In this document: one piece after another, positions 9,946 through 19,650 of the stretch
Numbering within the stretch: position 1 is the first letter of the stretch
Layout of the letters: every line of letters begins with the position of its first letter
Source: Algibacter pectinivorans
Lineage (GTDB): Bacteria > Bacteroidota > Bacteroidia > Flavobacteriales > Flavobacteriaceae
DNA length: 64,000 nt
Reading direction: 5' to 3'
Assembly (NCBI RefSeq): GCF_900112595.1
Contig: NZ_FOMI01000001.1
Coordinates: 496,001-560,000 of the forward strand
Position numbers and translations under genes: made by a program
The notes under the pieces: model-generated
Database searches by the model: none
What the model was told of the DNA's origin: nothing
Seen by the model: the letters and a program-made list of their open reading frames with translations, nothing else

Positions 9946-11832
9946 TTACTTTAAAATAGTAAACTCACAACGTCTATTTATATCGTATTCTCTATCGTCG
10001 CAAATGCCTTCTTTAACACATGCGTTAAGTGGTTGCATTTCGCCATAACCAATACTTTTTAAACGATTTCTATCAATACCCTGACTTACTAGATATTCTA
10101 GCGTTGAAGCGGCACGTTTTTTAGATAAGTTTAAATTGTACTCATCTGGTCCGCGAGCATCAGTATGCGCAGAAACCTCTACTTCCATACTTGGATATTT
10201 CTTCATTAAATCTACTAGTACTTGTAAAGTATTAGCAGCATCCTCGCGAATTATAGCGGCATCGAAATCGAAGAAAATTTTATCTAAATTAACTTGAACA
10301 TCGCCTTTTTCATTTTCCTTAACACGCTCTTCAGCATCAGCAAAAGATTCTAACGTTAAGTAAATATCGTGTTGTACTTTACCTTTGCTATCGGTTGAAA
10401 ACTCCACATCCTGAGGAATATACGCTTTTTGAGTACCTCGAACTTTATACTTTTTATTTGGTTCTATTTTAAAGATATAATAAGCATCATCTCCAACAAT
10501 GGTATCTTGAATAACCGTATCGGACTCATCAAATAAAGTTACCAATGCGCCTTTAAGTAAAGCTTTGCTATTTAAATCTTGTACAACCCCTTCTACTTGA
10601 TATTTTGTTAAAGGATTTTCTACTCTTGAGAATCCAAATACTCTATCGTAACCGGTTTTATTTGAAGACACATAACCTTTGTTATCTTTCTCTCTAATTA
10701 CATACGCAAAGTCATCTAAACTACTATTTATAGAACTTCCTAGGTTTACTGGTTTATCGAATGTATCATTAACTAAGTTGCTTCTAAACACATCTAAACC
10801 ACCAAAACCTAAATGGCCAATAGAAGAAAAGTATAGTACGTTAAACTCACTAATAAAAGGAAACTGCTCTCTGTGTTTGGTATTTATAGTGTCTCCTAAA
10901 TTTTCTGGTTCGCCGTAAGTACCATCTTCATTAATGGCTACTTTATAAATATCGAAACTTCCGTAAGTTCCTGGCATATCACTAGCAAAATATAGTGTTT
11001 TTTCATCTTTACTTAATGCAGGATGCTCTGTACTATAAGAGTTTGAAGTAAATGGTAACGCGGTAACATTAGTCCACTCGCCATCTACCAATTCTGCTTT
11101 ATAAATCTTAATATGGGCTATACGTTCTTGATCTGTTTTTTTACGTGTGGTATTGGTTCTATTAAAATACATGGTTTTACCATCTTTAGTAAAAACAGGG
11201 CTACTTTCGTGCGAACTTGTATTAATAGCCTCAGAAAATGGTTGAATATCTTCTAAGACGTTCTGACTGCTTAACGTAGCACTATAAATATCTAAATAAG
11301 GCAAATTATTCCAGGTATAATTTGGATTTTCTGAGTTACGCCCCGATGCAAATGCTACTTTATTATCGCCATAAAAAGATAATCCAAAATCGCTACTTGA
11401 ATTTTTATTTTCAATTTGTTTTAATTTGAAATTATGCGGTGTTGTTTTATCGGTTTGCTCAATAAGCGCTAAGGTATTAATAGGCTTATTATAATACATT
11501 TTTAAATGCTTATCTGCTTCATTATATTCTTTAACACCTTTTAAGGCTTGTGCAAATCTAAAGTGATATTCTATATCGATAGAATCCCCATATTCAACAA
11601 ATAATTCTCTGTACGTTTTAACAGCCTTTTGCAAACTTGTATTGTAATAATAACTATCTGCTAAATTTTGAAGTACTGTTTGATTACGCTCTTTGGTTTC
11701 GTAAATTTCTGCTGCATCTTTGTAAGCTCTCATTTCGAAAAGCTTATTAACATGCTTTAAATTTTTCTTTTGAGCATGACCCAATCCACTAACTAATAAT
11801 AGGCCTGCAAGTATGTATGTATATTTTTTCAT
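9946..11832 (-). CDS. OmpA-family protein with TPR, PD40 and peptidoglycan-binding domains
   Basis: A 628-residue envelope protein. After a signal peptide (1-20) it has TPR-like helices (about 25-130), WD40-like PD40 repeats (about 140-410; motifs such as GKTMYFNRT and EKTLYFASDMPG), a carboxypeptidase-regulatory-like domain (about 415-490) and a C-terminal OmpA domain (about 505-628). The OmpA domain carries VSAHTDARGPDEYNLNLS and RAASTLEYLVSQGI, which bind peptidoglycan. This architecture matches the PorE-like/SprF-associated family of gliding and T9SS loci. It is the last gene of a three-gene set with a PorP/SprF-like protein and a T9SS adhesin, so it may anchor that system to the wall. 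Confidence 0.9.
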   Translation of the reverse strand: MKKYTYILAGLLLVSGLGHAQKKNLKHVNKLFEMRAYKDAAEIYETKERNQTVLQNLADSYYYNTSLQKAVKTYRELFVEYGDSIDIEYHFRFAQALKGVKEYNEADKHLKMYYNKPINTLALIEQTDKTTPHNFKLKQIENKNSSSDFGLSFYGDNKVAFASGRNSENPNYTWNNLPYLDIYSATLSSQNVLEDIQPFSEAINTSSHESSPVFTKDGKTMYFNRTNTTRKKTDQERIAHIKIYKAELVDGEWTNVTALPFTSNSYSTEHPALSKDEKTLYFASDMPGTYGSFDIYKVAINEDGTYGEPENLGDTINTKHREQFPFISEFNVLYFSSIGHLGFGGLDVFRSNLVNDTFDKPVNLGSSINSSLDDFAYVIREKDNKGYVSSNKTGYDRVFGFSRVENPLTKYQVEGVVQDLNSKALLKGALVTLFDESDTVIQDTIVGDDAYYIFKIEPNKKYKVRGTQKAYIPQDVEFSTDSKGKVQHDIYLTLESFADAEERVKENEKGDVQVNLDKIFFDFDAAIIREDAANTLQVLVDLMKKYPSMEVEVSAHTDARGPDEYNLNLSKKRAASTLEYLVSQGIDRNRLKSIGYGEMQPLNACVKEGICDDREYDINRRCEFTILK

Positions 11833-11940
11833 CTGTAAATTTTATTTTATATTAATTGTCAGATGTAACATTCTATTGATTGTTAATTCATTTGACATAT
11901 ATCTCAATAAAGAATGTTTCATGTTTTCCTAATATTAATG

Positions 11941-12897
11941 TTAAAAGAATCTTGGTGAACGATCGTATCCGCTTTTAAAGCCAAATAAATCAACATCAAA
12001 CAAAATGAATATTTCGTGCGATCCAGAATTAAAATCTCCTAAATTAGAGGTTGTATAATCGTAAGCATATCCTACTTTTAGATCTGGTGTTACTCTAAAA
12101 TTTACTAAAGCACTCATAGCATCGCCTAAACGGTATCCTAAACCAGCCTCTAGTTTTTCGTTAATTAACACGTTTGCCGTAACATCGATAGCCATTGGAG
12201 CACCTTTTACGCCTCTAGCCATAAATGCTGGTTTTAGTTTTAAATCATTATTAAGATCGAAAACATATCCACCGGTTAAAAAATAGTGTACATTTTGAAC
12301 CCCTGTAGCTGTAATGCCGTTTTTATTCTCGAGGTGTTTTGTTGAAAGCATATTTGGTGCCGATAAACCTAAATAATAAGAATCGGTAAAAAAGAAAGCA
12401 CCAATACCTAAATTTGGAAAAGCTTTACTAATGTTTTCATCGAATGCCTGATCGGAACTTGATCCTCCAGATTGTAATTGAAAGCCGTTAAAATTAGTAT
12501 CAAAAAGCGTTACACCGGCTTTTACACCAAATGATAGTTTACTTTCTAATCCTACCGGTAACACATACGCTACATCTGCATAAATGTTATTTTCGTTTAC
12601 GACATCGCCAATATTATCGTTGGTAAAAGAGATTCCCATCTCTATTTTATCGTTTATAGGTGTGTGGGCGAAAAAGCTTCCTGTTTTTGGAGCGCCTTCT
12701 AGTCCTACCCATTGCGTTCGGTACAATCCTCCTAAATTTAAAATCCCTTCTTCTGCTGTAGCATAGGCAGGATTAATAATACTCATGTTATACATGTAAT
12801 GTGTAAACTGAGGATCTTGTTGTGCGTTACCTTGAAAAGACAGTATAATTATACTTAACAAAGCAGCTATTCTATGATATATATTTAAATGTTTCAT
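11941..12897 (-). CDS. PorP/SprF-family type IX secretion membrane protein
   Basis: A 318-residue outer-membrane beta-barrel protein with a signal peptide (about 1-25), then QQDPQFTHYMYNMSIINPAY, the hallmark opening of the PorP/SprF family. The rest is alternating strands rich in aromatic residues and glycines, with GGLYRTQWVGLEGAPKT early on. In Flavobacterium johnsoniae SprF is needed to secrete or attach the adhesin SprB, and each SprF-like protein tends to sit next to its own adhesin. The same order is seen here: the giant adhesin is immediately upstream and the OmpA/PD40 gene downstream. A dedicated role for this adhesin is inferred. Confidence 0.9.
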   Translation of the reverse strand: MKHLNIYHRIAALLSIIILSFQGNAQQDPQFTHYMYNMSIINPAYATAEEGILNLGGLYRTQWVGLEGAPKTGSFFAHTPINDKIEMGISFTNDNIGDVVNENNIYADVAYVLPVGLESKLSFGVKAGVTLFDTNFNGFQLQSGGSSSDQAFDENISKAFPNLGIGAFFFTDSYYLGLSAPNMLSTKHLENKNGITATGVQNVHYFLTGGYVFDLNNDLKLKPAFMARGVKGAPMAIDVTANVLINEKLEAGLGYRLGDAMSALVNFRVTPDLKVGYAYDYTTSNLGDFNSGSHEIFILFDVDLFGFKSGYDRSPRFF

Positions 12898-12924
12898 GTT
12901 CTTAAATTTTGCTTATTGTATAAA

Positions 12925-15900
12925 TTATCTGCTTAAGTATAAACGTCCTTGTTCTGGTTTGTTTTCACCATCGTTATAGTTGAAAATGTAGAAATAAACA
13001 CCTACTGGTAAATCACCTTTTGATACGACTCTACCTTGATTAGACGTACCGTCGAATCTTGGTGAATTAGCGTTTCCTTTATAAACCACGTTTCCGTTTC
13101 GGTTAAAAATTTCTATTTCGAAATTAGGATATAGAATAGCTAAGTTATCGATATCGAAAGTATCGTTAGTGCCATCGCCATTAGGAGAAAATCCATCTGG
13201 AATTTGAAGTTTACCACAAGCCGTTAAATCTGGCGTTACCTGTAAACGTACACTACTTTCACATCCGGTTGCAGCATCTACTAATGCCACATAATATGTA
13301 GTATTAGTTAAGGATGAGTTATTTGAAATTGCTGACCCACCTGTTGCTGCATCGTACCATCTTAGATTATCGCCTGTATTGTCATACTCTGTAATATTAT
13401 CCGATAATGTATTAATAGTAGGATTATCATTTATACAATATTCTAAAGTTGAATCCTTTAAAGTTGGTGTAGGCGCGTCGTTAATAGTTACATTAATTTG
13501 CTCGACACCTAAAGACTCACAACCATTGCTCGTTTGTGTTACATAATAATCTTCGCCATCTACTAAGCTATCTGTATCTTGTAATGGCATTGTAAGTGCC
13601 ATATCATCATACCAATTAGCCGTTCCTGTTGCGCTAATACTAGCAGATAAATCTGCAACTGTTGGATTGTTTTCCATACAGAATTCTGGATTTGGATCTA
13701 GAACACCAACTGCCGGCGTATCCGTAACTGTTACTACAATTTCTGCTGTAGCATCTGGAGAACATGGTGAAACCGCTGTTACAGTATAAATATATGTGCC
13801 AGAAGTATCGACAGCAGGATCAAAAACACCTGTTGTGCTTGTTAGTTCTGGAGACCATACACCACCGCTTTGTGCACCTGTTCCTAATAAAGTAAATAAA
13901 TCGATAGCATCAGAGCTAGTACAGATATCTAGAGTATTGTTTTCTCCTGCATTTGGAGCTAAGGTTACTTCTACTTCAACTTGATTTGTAAACGTTCCAC
14001 AGCTGTTAGTAAGGGTGTACACAAAAGTACCATCTACATCAACTAAAGGATCAAAAACACCTGTTCCGCTTGTTAATGCTGGAGACCATGTTCCGCCAGT
14101 ATCTGCACCACCTAAAAGCGTAAATAAATCGACTGTTCCTTCATTACTACACATAACCTGCTGGATGTTTGTGTTTGAACCCGCATTTAAAGGCTCTTCA
14201 ATAGTAATTGTTATTGTTACACTATCATCTACACAAGGAGAAGAAGCGCTTACTAAATACGTATAATTGTATGTACCTGCAGAAACACCTGTAACATCTA
14301 AGGTATTACCAGTTATAGTACCGGCACTATCATCATTTTGCCAAGTTCCTGTAGTATCTTGAGTGCCATCTAATCCTGTAAATAAGTCGATACTTGTATT
14401 ATCATTACAAGATATAATTGCTGTTGCATTTGCAGCACCTGCGTTTGGTGACTGATAGATGGTTGCTGTTACCGCTGTTCTAATTGTAGATTCACATCCT
14501 GTTGTAGCATCGGTTTGACTCGCATAGTACATTTGACCATCTACCAAAGCAGTATCGCTATCTAATAGGTTACCCTCTGTAGCTGCATCATACCATTTAA
14601 TGTTTGTACCCGTAGCCTCTAGACTAGCTACTGTAGCACTATCACAAAATTCTTGAATAGCATCTGCCGTAGGAGCTTCAATAGTATCAATAATAATACT
14701 TACAGTAACTAACTCATCATCACAACTTCCTATGGCATCAACATCAAAAGTAAAGTTATAGATTCCAGCAGCAAGTCCATCTAATGTTACTTCGTTTCCG
14801 CTTAAAGCGCCCGAAGCATTGTCATCTGCCCATGTTCCTGTTTGATCTTCGCCTTCTAATAAGTCAAATAAATTATAGGTTTGCCCTGAAGTAATTTCTG
14901 AAATACAAAATTCTACTGGTGCATTTACCGTTCCAGATTCTGGAGCATCGGTTACAATTACTGTTACCGTTGAACTGTTTTCACAGCTATTTGCATCTGT
15001 TATAGTATAAGTAAAGTTATAACTACCTATAGCTAATGCTGTTAAATCTACATTGCTTGACGTTAAAGCGCCAGAACTATTATCGTCGGTCCATGTTCCA
15101 CCTGCTTCTTCTCCGGTTAATTGTCCGAATAAATCTAAAGGTGAATTTGCTACTAAATCATTTTCACAAAATGTAGCTGGCATTGGTGTTCCTGTTTCTG
15201 GTAATGGATTGATGGTTATTTGAACTGTTACCAGCTCATCATCACAACTTCCTATCGCATCTACATCGAATGTAAAGTTATAAGTTGCTGGGGGTAATCC
15301 AGATAAATCTACCTCGTTACCAGTTAAAACTCCGGTACCATTATCATCACTCCATGTTCCTGTTTGGTCTTCGCCTTCTAATAAGGTAAATAAATCGAAC
15401 GTTGCCGATCCTGTGCCTTCACAAAACATGGCTGCTGGATTTACCGTTCCAGATTCTGGAGCATCGGTTACAATTAGTGTTACCGTTGAACTGTTTTCAC
15501 AGCTATTTGCATCTGTTATAGTATAAGTAAAGTTATAACTACCAATGGCTAATGCTGTTAAATCTACATTGCTTGACGTTAAAGCGCCAGAACTATTATC
15601 ATCTGTCCATGTACCACCTGCATCTTCTCCGGTTAATTGTCCGAATAAATCTAAAGGTGAATTTGCTACTAAATCATTTTCACAAAATGTAGCTGGCATT
15701 GGTGTTCCTGTTTCTGGTAATGGATTGATGGTTATTTGAACTGTTACCAGCTCGTCATCACAACTTCCTATGGCATCTACATCGAATGTAAAGTTATAAG
15801 TTGCTGGGGTTAATCCAGATAAATCTACCTCGTTACCAGTTAAAACACCTGTACCATTATCATCACTCCATGTTCCTGTTTGGTCTTCGCCTTCTAATAA

Positions 15901-17598
15901 GGTAAATAAATCGAACGTTGCCGATCCTGTGCCTTCGCAAAACATTGCTGCTGGGTTTACCGTTCCAGATTCCGGAGCAGGTTCGATAGTAATTGTAATA
16001 ATTTCGGTATCAGAACATGTACCATTATCTATAGTATAATTAAAAGAATAAGGACTTCCTTCTACAGTTAAAGAAGTAATATCTAAACTGTTTGAAATTG
16101 TATTATTATTTGAATCCGCCCAAGTACCACTATTATTATCTTGCGAACCATCTAAAGCATCAAATAAATTATATGGTGAATTTGCCGTTAAATCATTTTC
16201 ACAAAACACAGCGTTTAAAGCAACTCCTGCATTTGGATCATCTAATACAACAACTTGTACTGTTGTAGAATTTTCTGGACAAGGGTTTGGAGTTACGTTT
16301 TGCGAATAGGTATAATTATATGTACCTGCGGTTAAACCTGACAAATCAATAGGAGAAGTAATAACAGGATCTGTACTTGCAGCACCTGCTGTCCATTGCC
16401 CACCTAAATCATGATTTTCTACTAATGAAAACAAATCGAATTCTGAAGGTAAATCTGCTATACAAAATGAAGCTGGATTTGCTGCTGAAGCATTACCAGA
16501 ACTTAAAGATTCGAAAACCGAAATGGTCACTTCTGAAACGCCATCAGGACAAACGCCATTACTTGGCACTGTATAAATAAATATATAATCGCCAGATGTA
16601 GTTAAGCTAGAAATATTAATGGTTCCTAAATGTCCATTAGATGTAGCTTGTGGTCCAGACCATGAACCTGTAGTGTCCTTGGTTCCACCCAATTCATCAA
16701 ATAAATTAAAATCTGCAACTGGTAAACTGTCATTACAATATGCTAAGCTACTCGATGTACCCGGATTAACTGGATCATCTATCGCTACTGTAACAGCCAC
16801 CGGATCGCTAACACAAATAAAATTATCAACTTGAATATAATAGGTTCCATTTTCCAAAACCTCTGTAGAGGCTAACGAAGGTGCTATTGGATCTCCAGAC
16901 CCATCTAAATTTCTATACCAATAAAAATTACCTGTAGTACCAGGATCTAAATCGGCAATGGTAGCATTAGCATCAGAACAGAAAGGCTGACTAGTAGCAG
17001 GAGTAGCTTCAACAGGGGAACCACTAACAATTATTCTAGCTCCTTCTATTTGTCCTTTACAACCAGAATTATCAACAAAAACGATATAATGGTTTACCAT
17101 ACTACTTGGAATGGCATCACCAAAATTAACACTATTGGTTAGAGCTAAATCTGAATAAATTTCTACAGATCCATTTGCTGGAATGCTAGCACTTAAAACG
17201 TCGTCAACATACACTTGGTAGGTTGCATTTTCATTACTACAATACACTCTATCTAAGTTTTGCCCAGAAGCATCCACGATGAAATCTATAGTAATAGGCA
17301 TTCTAGTAACACAAGTCCCCGAGTTGTTACCTGCATAATAAATGCCTTCGTCTACAAGTTCATTAGCATTAAAAGAATTTCCACCTGTAGGGGAATCATA
17401 CCATACAATGCCATCTCCACCATCGGTGGCATTAGCATTTAAATCGCCAAAAGAATAACCAGCAGCAACACAAATAGGAGGTGGTGCAGGATTGTTAACT
17501 GTCGGGCATTGGGAAAATCCTGAATAAGACATCCCAAATAGCAACAAGAAAAATAACGCATAAGAGTGCGTAATTTTTTGAGTAGGTTTGGTTTTCAT
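12925..17598 (-). CDS. Giant T9SS-secreted repeat adhesin with type B gliding-motility-associated C-terminal domain
   Basis: About 1557 residues from the preferred start at 17598 (MKTKPTQKITHS, followed by a signal peptide ending near SGFSQC); an upstream in-frame start at 17631 would add eleven residues with no signal-peptide logic. The body is a string of Ig-like repeats with motifs such as FCE...LFDLL and GTW.DD. The C-terminus (LQIPDGFSPNGDGTNDTFDI, then GLYLSR-like end GRLYLSR) is the type B sorting domain that directs export through T9SS and surface attachment. Two repeats are nearly identical at DNA level. It heads a three-gene unit with SprF-like and OmpA-like proteins. Probably a surface adhesin; its target is unknown. 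Confidence 0.92.
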   Translation of the reverse strand: MKTKPTQKITHSYALFFLLLFGMSYSGFSQCPTVNNPAPPPICVAAGYSFGDLNANATDGGDGIVWYDSPTGGNSFNANELVDEGIYYAGNNSGTCVTRMPITIDFIVDASGQNLDRVYCSNENATYQVYVDDVLSASIPANGSVEIYSDLALTNSVNFGDAIPSSMVNHYIVFVDNSGCKGQIEGARIIVSGSPVEATPATSQPFCSDANATIADLDPGTTGNFYWYRNLDGSGDPIAPSLASTEVLENGTYYIQVDNFICVSDPVAVTVAIDDPVNPGTSSSLAYCNDSLPVADFNLFDELGGTKDTTGSWSGPQATSNGHLGTINISSLTTSGDYIFIYTVPSNGVCPDGVSEVTISVFESLSSGNASAANPASFCIADLPSEFDLFSLVENHDLGGQWTAGAASTDPVITSPIDLSGLTAGTYNYTYSQNVTPNPCPENSTTVQVVVLDDPNAGVALNAVFCENDLTANSPYNLFDALDGSQDNNSGTWADSNNNTISNSLDITSLTVEGSPYSFNYTIDNGTCSDTEIITITIEPAPESGTVNPAAMFCEGTGSATFDLFTLLEGEDQTGTWSDDNGTGVLTGNEVDLSGLTPATYNFTFDVDAIGSCDDELVTVQITINPLPETGTPMPATFCENDLVANSPLDLFGQLTGEDAGGTWTDDNSSGALTSSNVDLTALAIGSYNFTYTITDANSCENSSTVTLIVTDAPESGTVNPAAMFCEGTGSATFDLFTLLEGEDQTGTWSDDNGTGVLTGNEVDLSGLPPATYNFTFDVDAIGSCDDELVTVQITINPLPETGTPMPATFCENDLVANSPLDLFGQLTGEEAGGTWTDDNSSGALTSSNVDLTALAIGSYNFTYTITDANSCENSSTVTVIVTDAPESGTVNAPVEFCISEITSGQTYNLFDLLEGEDQTGTWADDNASGALSGNEVTLDGLAAGIYNFTFDVDAIGSCDDELVTVSIIIDTIEAPTADAIQEFCDSATVASLEATGTNIKWYDAATEGNLLDSDTALVDGQMYYASQTDATTGCESTIRTAVTATIYQSPNAGAANATAIISCNDNTSIDLFTGLDGTQDTTGTWQNDDSAGTITGNTLDVTGVSAGTYNYTYLVSASSPCVDDSVTITITIEEPLNAGSNTNIQQVMCSNEGTVDLFTLLGGADTGGTWSPALTSGTGVFDPLVDVDGTFVYTLTNSCGTFTNQVEVEVTLAPNAGENNTLDICTSSDAIDLFTLLGTGAQSGGVWSPELTSTTGVFDPAVDTSGTYIYTVTAVSPCSPDATAEIVVTVTDTPAVGVLDPNPEFCMENNPTVADLSASISATGTANWYDDMALTMPLQDTDSLVDGEDYYVTQTSNGCESLGVEQINVTINDAPTPTLKDSTLEYCINDNPTINTLSDNITEYDNTGDNLRWYDAATGGSAISNNSSLTNTTYYVALVDAATGCESSVRLQVTPDLTACGKLQIPDGFSPNGDGTNDTFDIDNLAILYPNFEIEIFNRNGNVVYKGNANSPRFDGTSNQGRVVSKGDLPVGVYFYIFNYNDGENKPEQGRLYLSR
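14933..15964 (-). repeat. 516-bp tandem duplication inside the adhesin gene
   Basis: Two direct copies of a 516-bp unit, 14933-15448 and 15449-15964, each encoding 172 residues (two Ig-like modules). Landmark words such as CCAGATTC recur at exactly 516-bp spacing (14933, 15449, 15965). Sampled stretches differ at only scattered positions, including synonymous changes and one Asp/Glu exchange. Confidence 0.9.
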
Positions 17599-17773
17599 AG
17601 TTTGAAATTTAAAATCAAATAAACAATACAATCTTAATAAGTTAAGTAAGACCCCTGTAAGAAACAGATTAAAGTAACCTTTAAAATTTTGTGCAATTTA
17701 ACAGATTTTTTTGTATTTCATCGAATTTATACAATAAATTTCACTTTTTGCCTAAAAAAATTTGAAATAAAAG

Positions 17774-17800
17774 AAAACCCACCTTAAAAAGGTGGGTTTT
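17774..17800 (-). terminator. Intrinsic terminator of the ACIII-oxidase operon
   Basis: Perfect 12-bp stem (17774-17785 and 17789-17800, core CCCACCTT/AAGGTGGG) with a three-base loop and T-rich tail, 28 bp past the stop of cox1 and before the adhesin gene. Confidence 0.85.
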
Positions 17801-17827
17801 TTATATAATAAACTATGTTATATCGTG

Positions 17828-19621
17828 TTAGTGCTGCAATTCTTCCTCGCCATCCTTTAATGGAATATTTTGAGGAACAAAGTCTACATCATGTCCTGGT
17901 TTGCTATAATCGTAAGCCCAACGATATACATGAGGAATTTCTCCTGGCCAGTTTCCATGAATATGCTCTACAGGTGTTGTCCACTCCAATGTAGTAGACT
18001 GCCATGGGTTTTGTACAGCTTTTTTACCGTAGTACATACTAATAAAGAAATTGTATAGGTATATTACTTGAACCACTCCACCAACTAAAGCAAAAATTGT
18101 TATAATAACATTTACGTTTGCTAAATCATCAAATAAAGGGAAATTACTATTTGTATAATAACGTCGTGGTAAACCAGCCATTCCTATAAAATGCATTGGG
18201 AAAAATACCCCGTACGCACATACTGCAGTAATCCAGAAGTGAATGTATCCTAAATTTTTATTTAACATACGCCCATACATCTTAGGATACCAATGATAAA
18301 TACCTGCAAACATACCATATAAAGCAGATATACCCATTACTAAGTGGAAGTGTGCCACAACAAAGTAAGTATCATGTACATTAATATCTAATGCACTATC
18401 TCCTAATATAATACCTGTTAAACCACCTGTTATAAATGTTGATACAAAACCAATAGAAAATAACATGGCAGGATTCATTTGTAAATTACCTTTCCATAGT
18501 GTGGTTATCCAGTTAAATGCTTTTACAGCTGAAGGAATTGCAATTAACAATGTTGTAAATGTAAATACAGACCCTAAGAAAGGATTCATTCCTGAAATAA
18601 ACATATGGTGACCCCAAACAATAGTTGAAAGGAAGGCAATTGCCAATATTGAAGCAATCATTGCTCGGTAACCAAAAATAGGTTTACGTGAGTTAGATGC
18701 CATAATTTCCGAAACCAGACCCATTGCAGGTAAGATTACAATATATACTTCAGGGTGTCCTAAGAACCAAAATAAGTGTTCGAATAAAACTGGCGATCCT
18801 CCTTGATAATGTAAAACTTCACCTTGGATAAAGATATCAGATAAGAAGAATGACGTTCCAAAGCTTCTATCCATTATTAATAATAGCGCTGCTGATAATA
18901 ATACCGGGAATGAAATAATACCAATAATAGCAGTTACAAAAAACGCCCATATTGTTAAAGGTAACCTTGTCATAGACATACCTTTTGTACGTAAGTTTAT
19001 AACAGTAACTACATAGTTTAATGACCCTAATAAAGACGAAGCAATAAAAATAGCCATAGATACTAACCATAAGGTCATACCCATACCTGAACCTCCTTGA
19101 GCCATTGGTAAAGCACTTAATGGCGGATAAATAGTCCAACCCGCTGCTGCTGGTCCTGCTTCAACAAATAAAGAAGATACCATTATAATACATGATAAAA
19201 AGAATAACCAGTACGATACCATGTTTAAAAAACCAGATGCCATATCTCGAGCACCAATTTGCAATGGAATTAATAGGTTACTAAATGTACCACTTAAACC
19301 TGCTGTTAATACGAAAAATACCATGATGGTACCATGTATAGTAACCAATGCTAAATAAATATCGGCATCCATAACTCCATCTGGAGCCCATTTACCTAAT
19401 AATGCTTCAAACAATACGTTTGGCTCTTCTGGCCATGCAATTTGCATACGAAACATAAAAGACATTATAACCCCAATAACTCCCATTATAGTACCTGTAA
19501 CTAGGTACTGCTTAGCAATCATTTTATGGTCTTGACTAAATATATATTTAGTTACAAACGTTTCTTTATGATGATGTCCGTGATCGTCGTCGTGAGCGTG
19601 GTTATCTGCGTGTGCTGACAT
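17828..19621 (-). CDS. ctaD: Cytochrome c oxidase subunit I
   Basis: The 597-residue catalytic subunit of a heme-copper oxidase, which reduces oxygen to water and pumps protons across the inner membrane. It has twelve or so membrane helices and the binuclear-centre signatures HPEVYIVILPA (CuB histidine and cross-linked tyrosine, with the Glu of an A1-type enzyme), WGHHMFISGM (CuB histidines) and HFHLVMG (heme ligands). The N-terminal cytoplasmic tail is histidine-rich: seven His in the first 18 residues. It is the last gene of the operon, 29 bp after cox2, with a terminator following. Subunits III and IV are not in this window. Confidence 0.97.
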   Translation of the reverse strand: MSAHADNHAHDDDHGHHHKETFVTKYIFSQDHKMIAKQYLVTGTIMGVIGVIMSFMFRMQIAWPEEPNVLFEALLGKWAPDGVMDADIYLALVTIHGTIMVFFVLTAGLSGTFSNLLIPLQIGARDMASGFLNMVSYWLFFLSCIIMVSSLFVEAGPAAAGWTIYPPLSALPMAQGGSGMGMTLWLVSMAIFIASSLLGSLNYVVTVINLRTKGMSMTRLPLTIWAFFVTAIIGIISFPVLLSAALLLIMDRSFGTSFFLSDIFIQGEVLHYQGGSPVLFEHLFWFLGHPEVYIVILPAMGLVSEIMASNSRKPIFGYRAMIASILAIAFLSTIVWGHHMFISGMNPFLGSVFTFTTLLIAIPSAVKAFNWITTLWKGNLQMNPAMLFSIGFVSTFITGGLTGIILGDSALDINVHDTYFVVAHFHLVMGISALYGMFAGIYHWYPKMYGRMLNKNLGYIHFWITAVCAYGVFFPMHFIGMAGLPRRYYTNSNFPLFDDLANVNVIITIFALVGGVVQVIYLYNFFISMYYGKKAVQNPWQSTTLEWTTPVEHIHGNWPGEIPHVYRWAYDYSKPGHDVDFVPQNIPLKDGEEELQH

Positions 19622-19650
19622 AATCTTATATCGTGTTTATCTTTTTTTAA

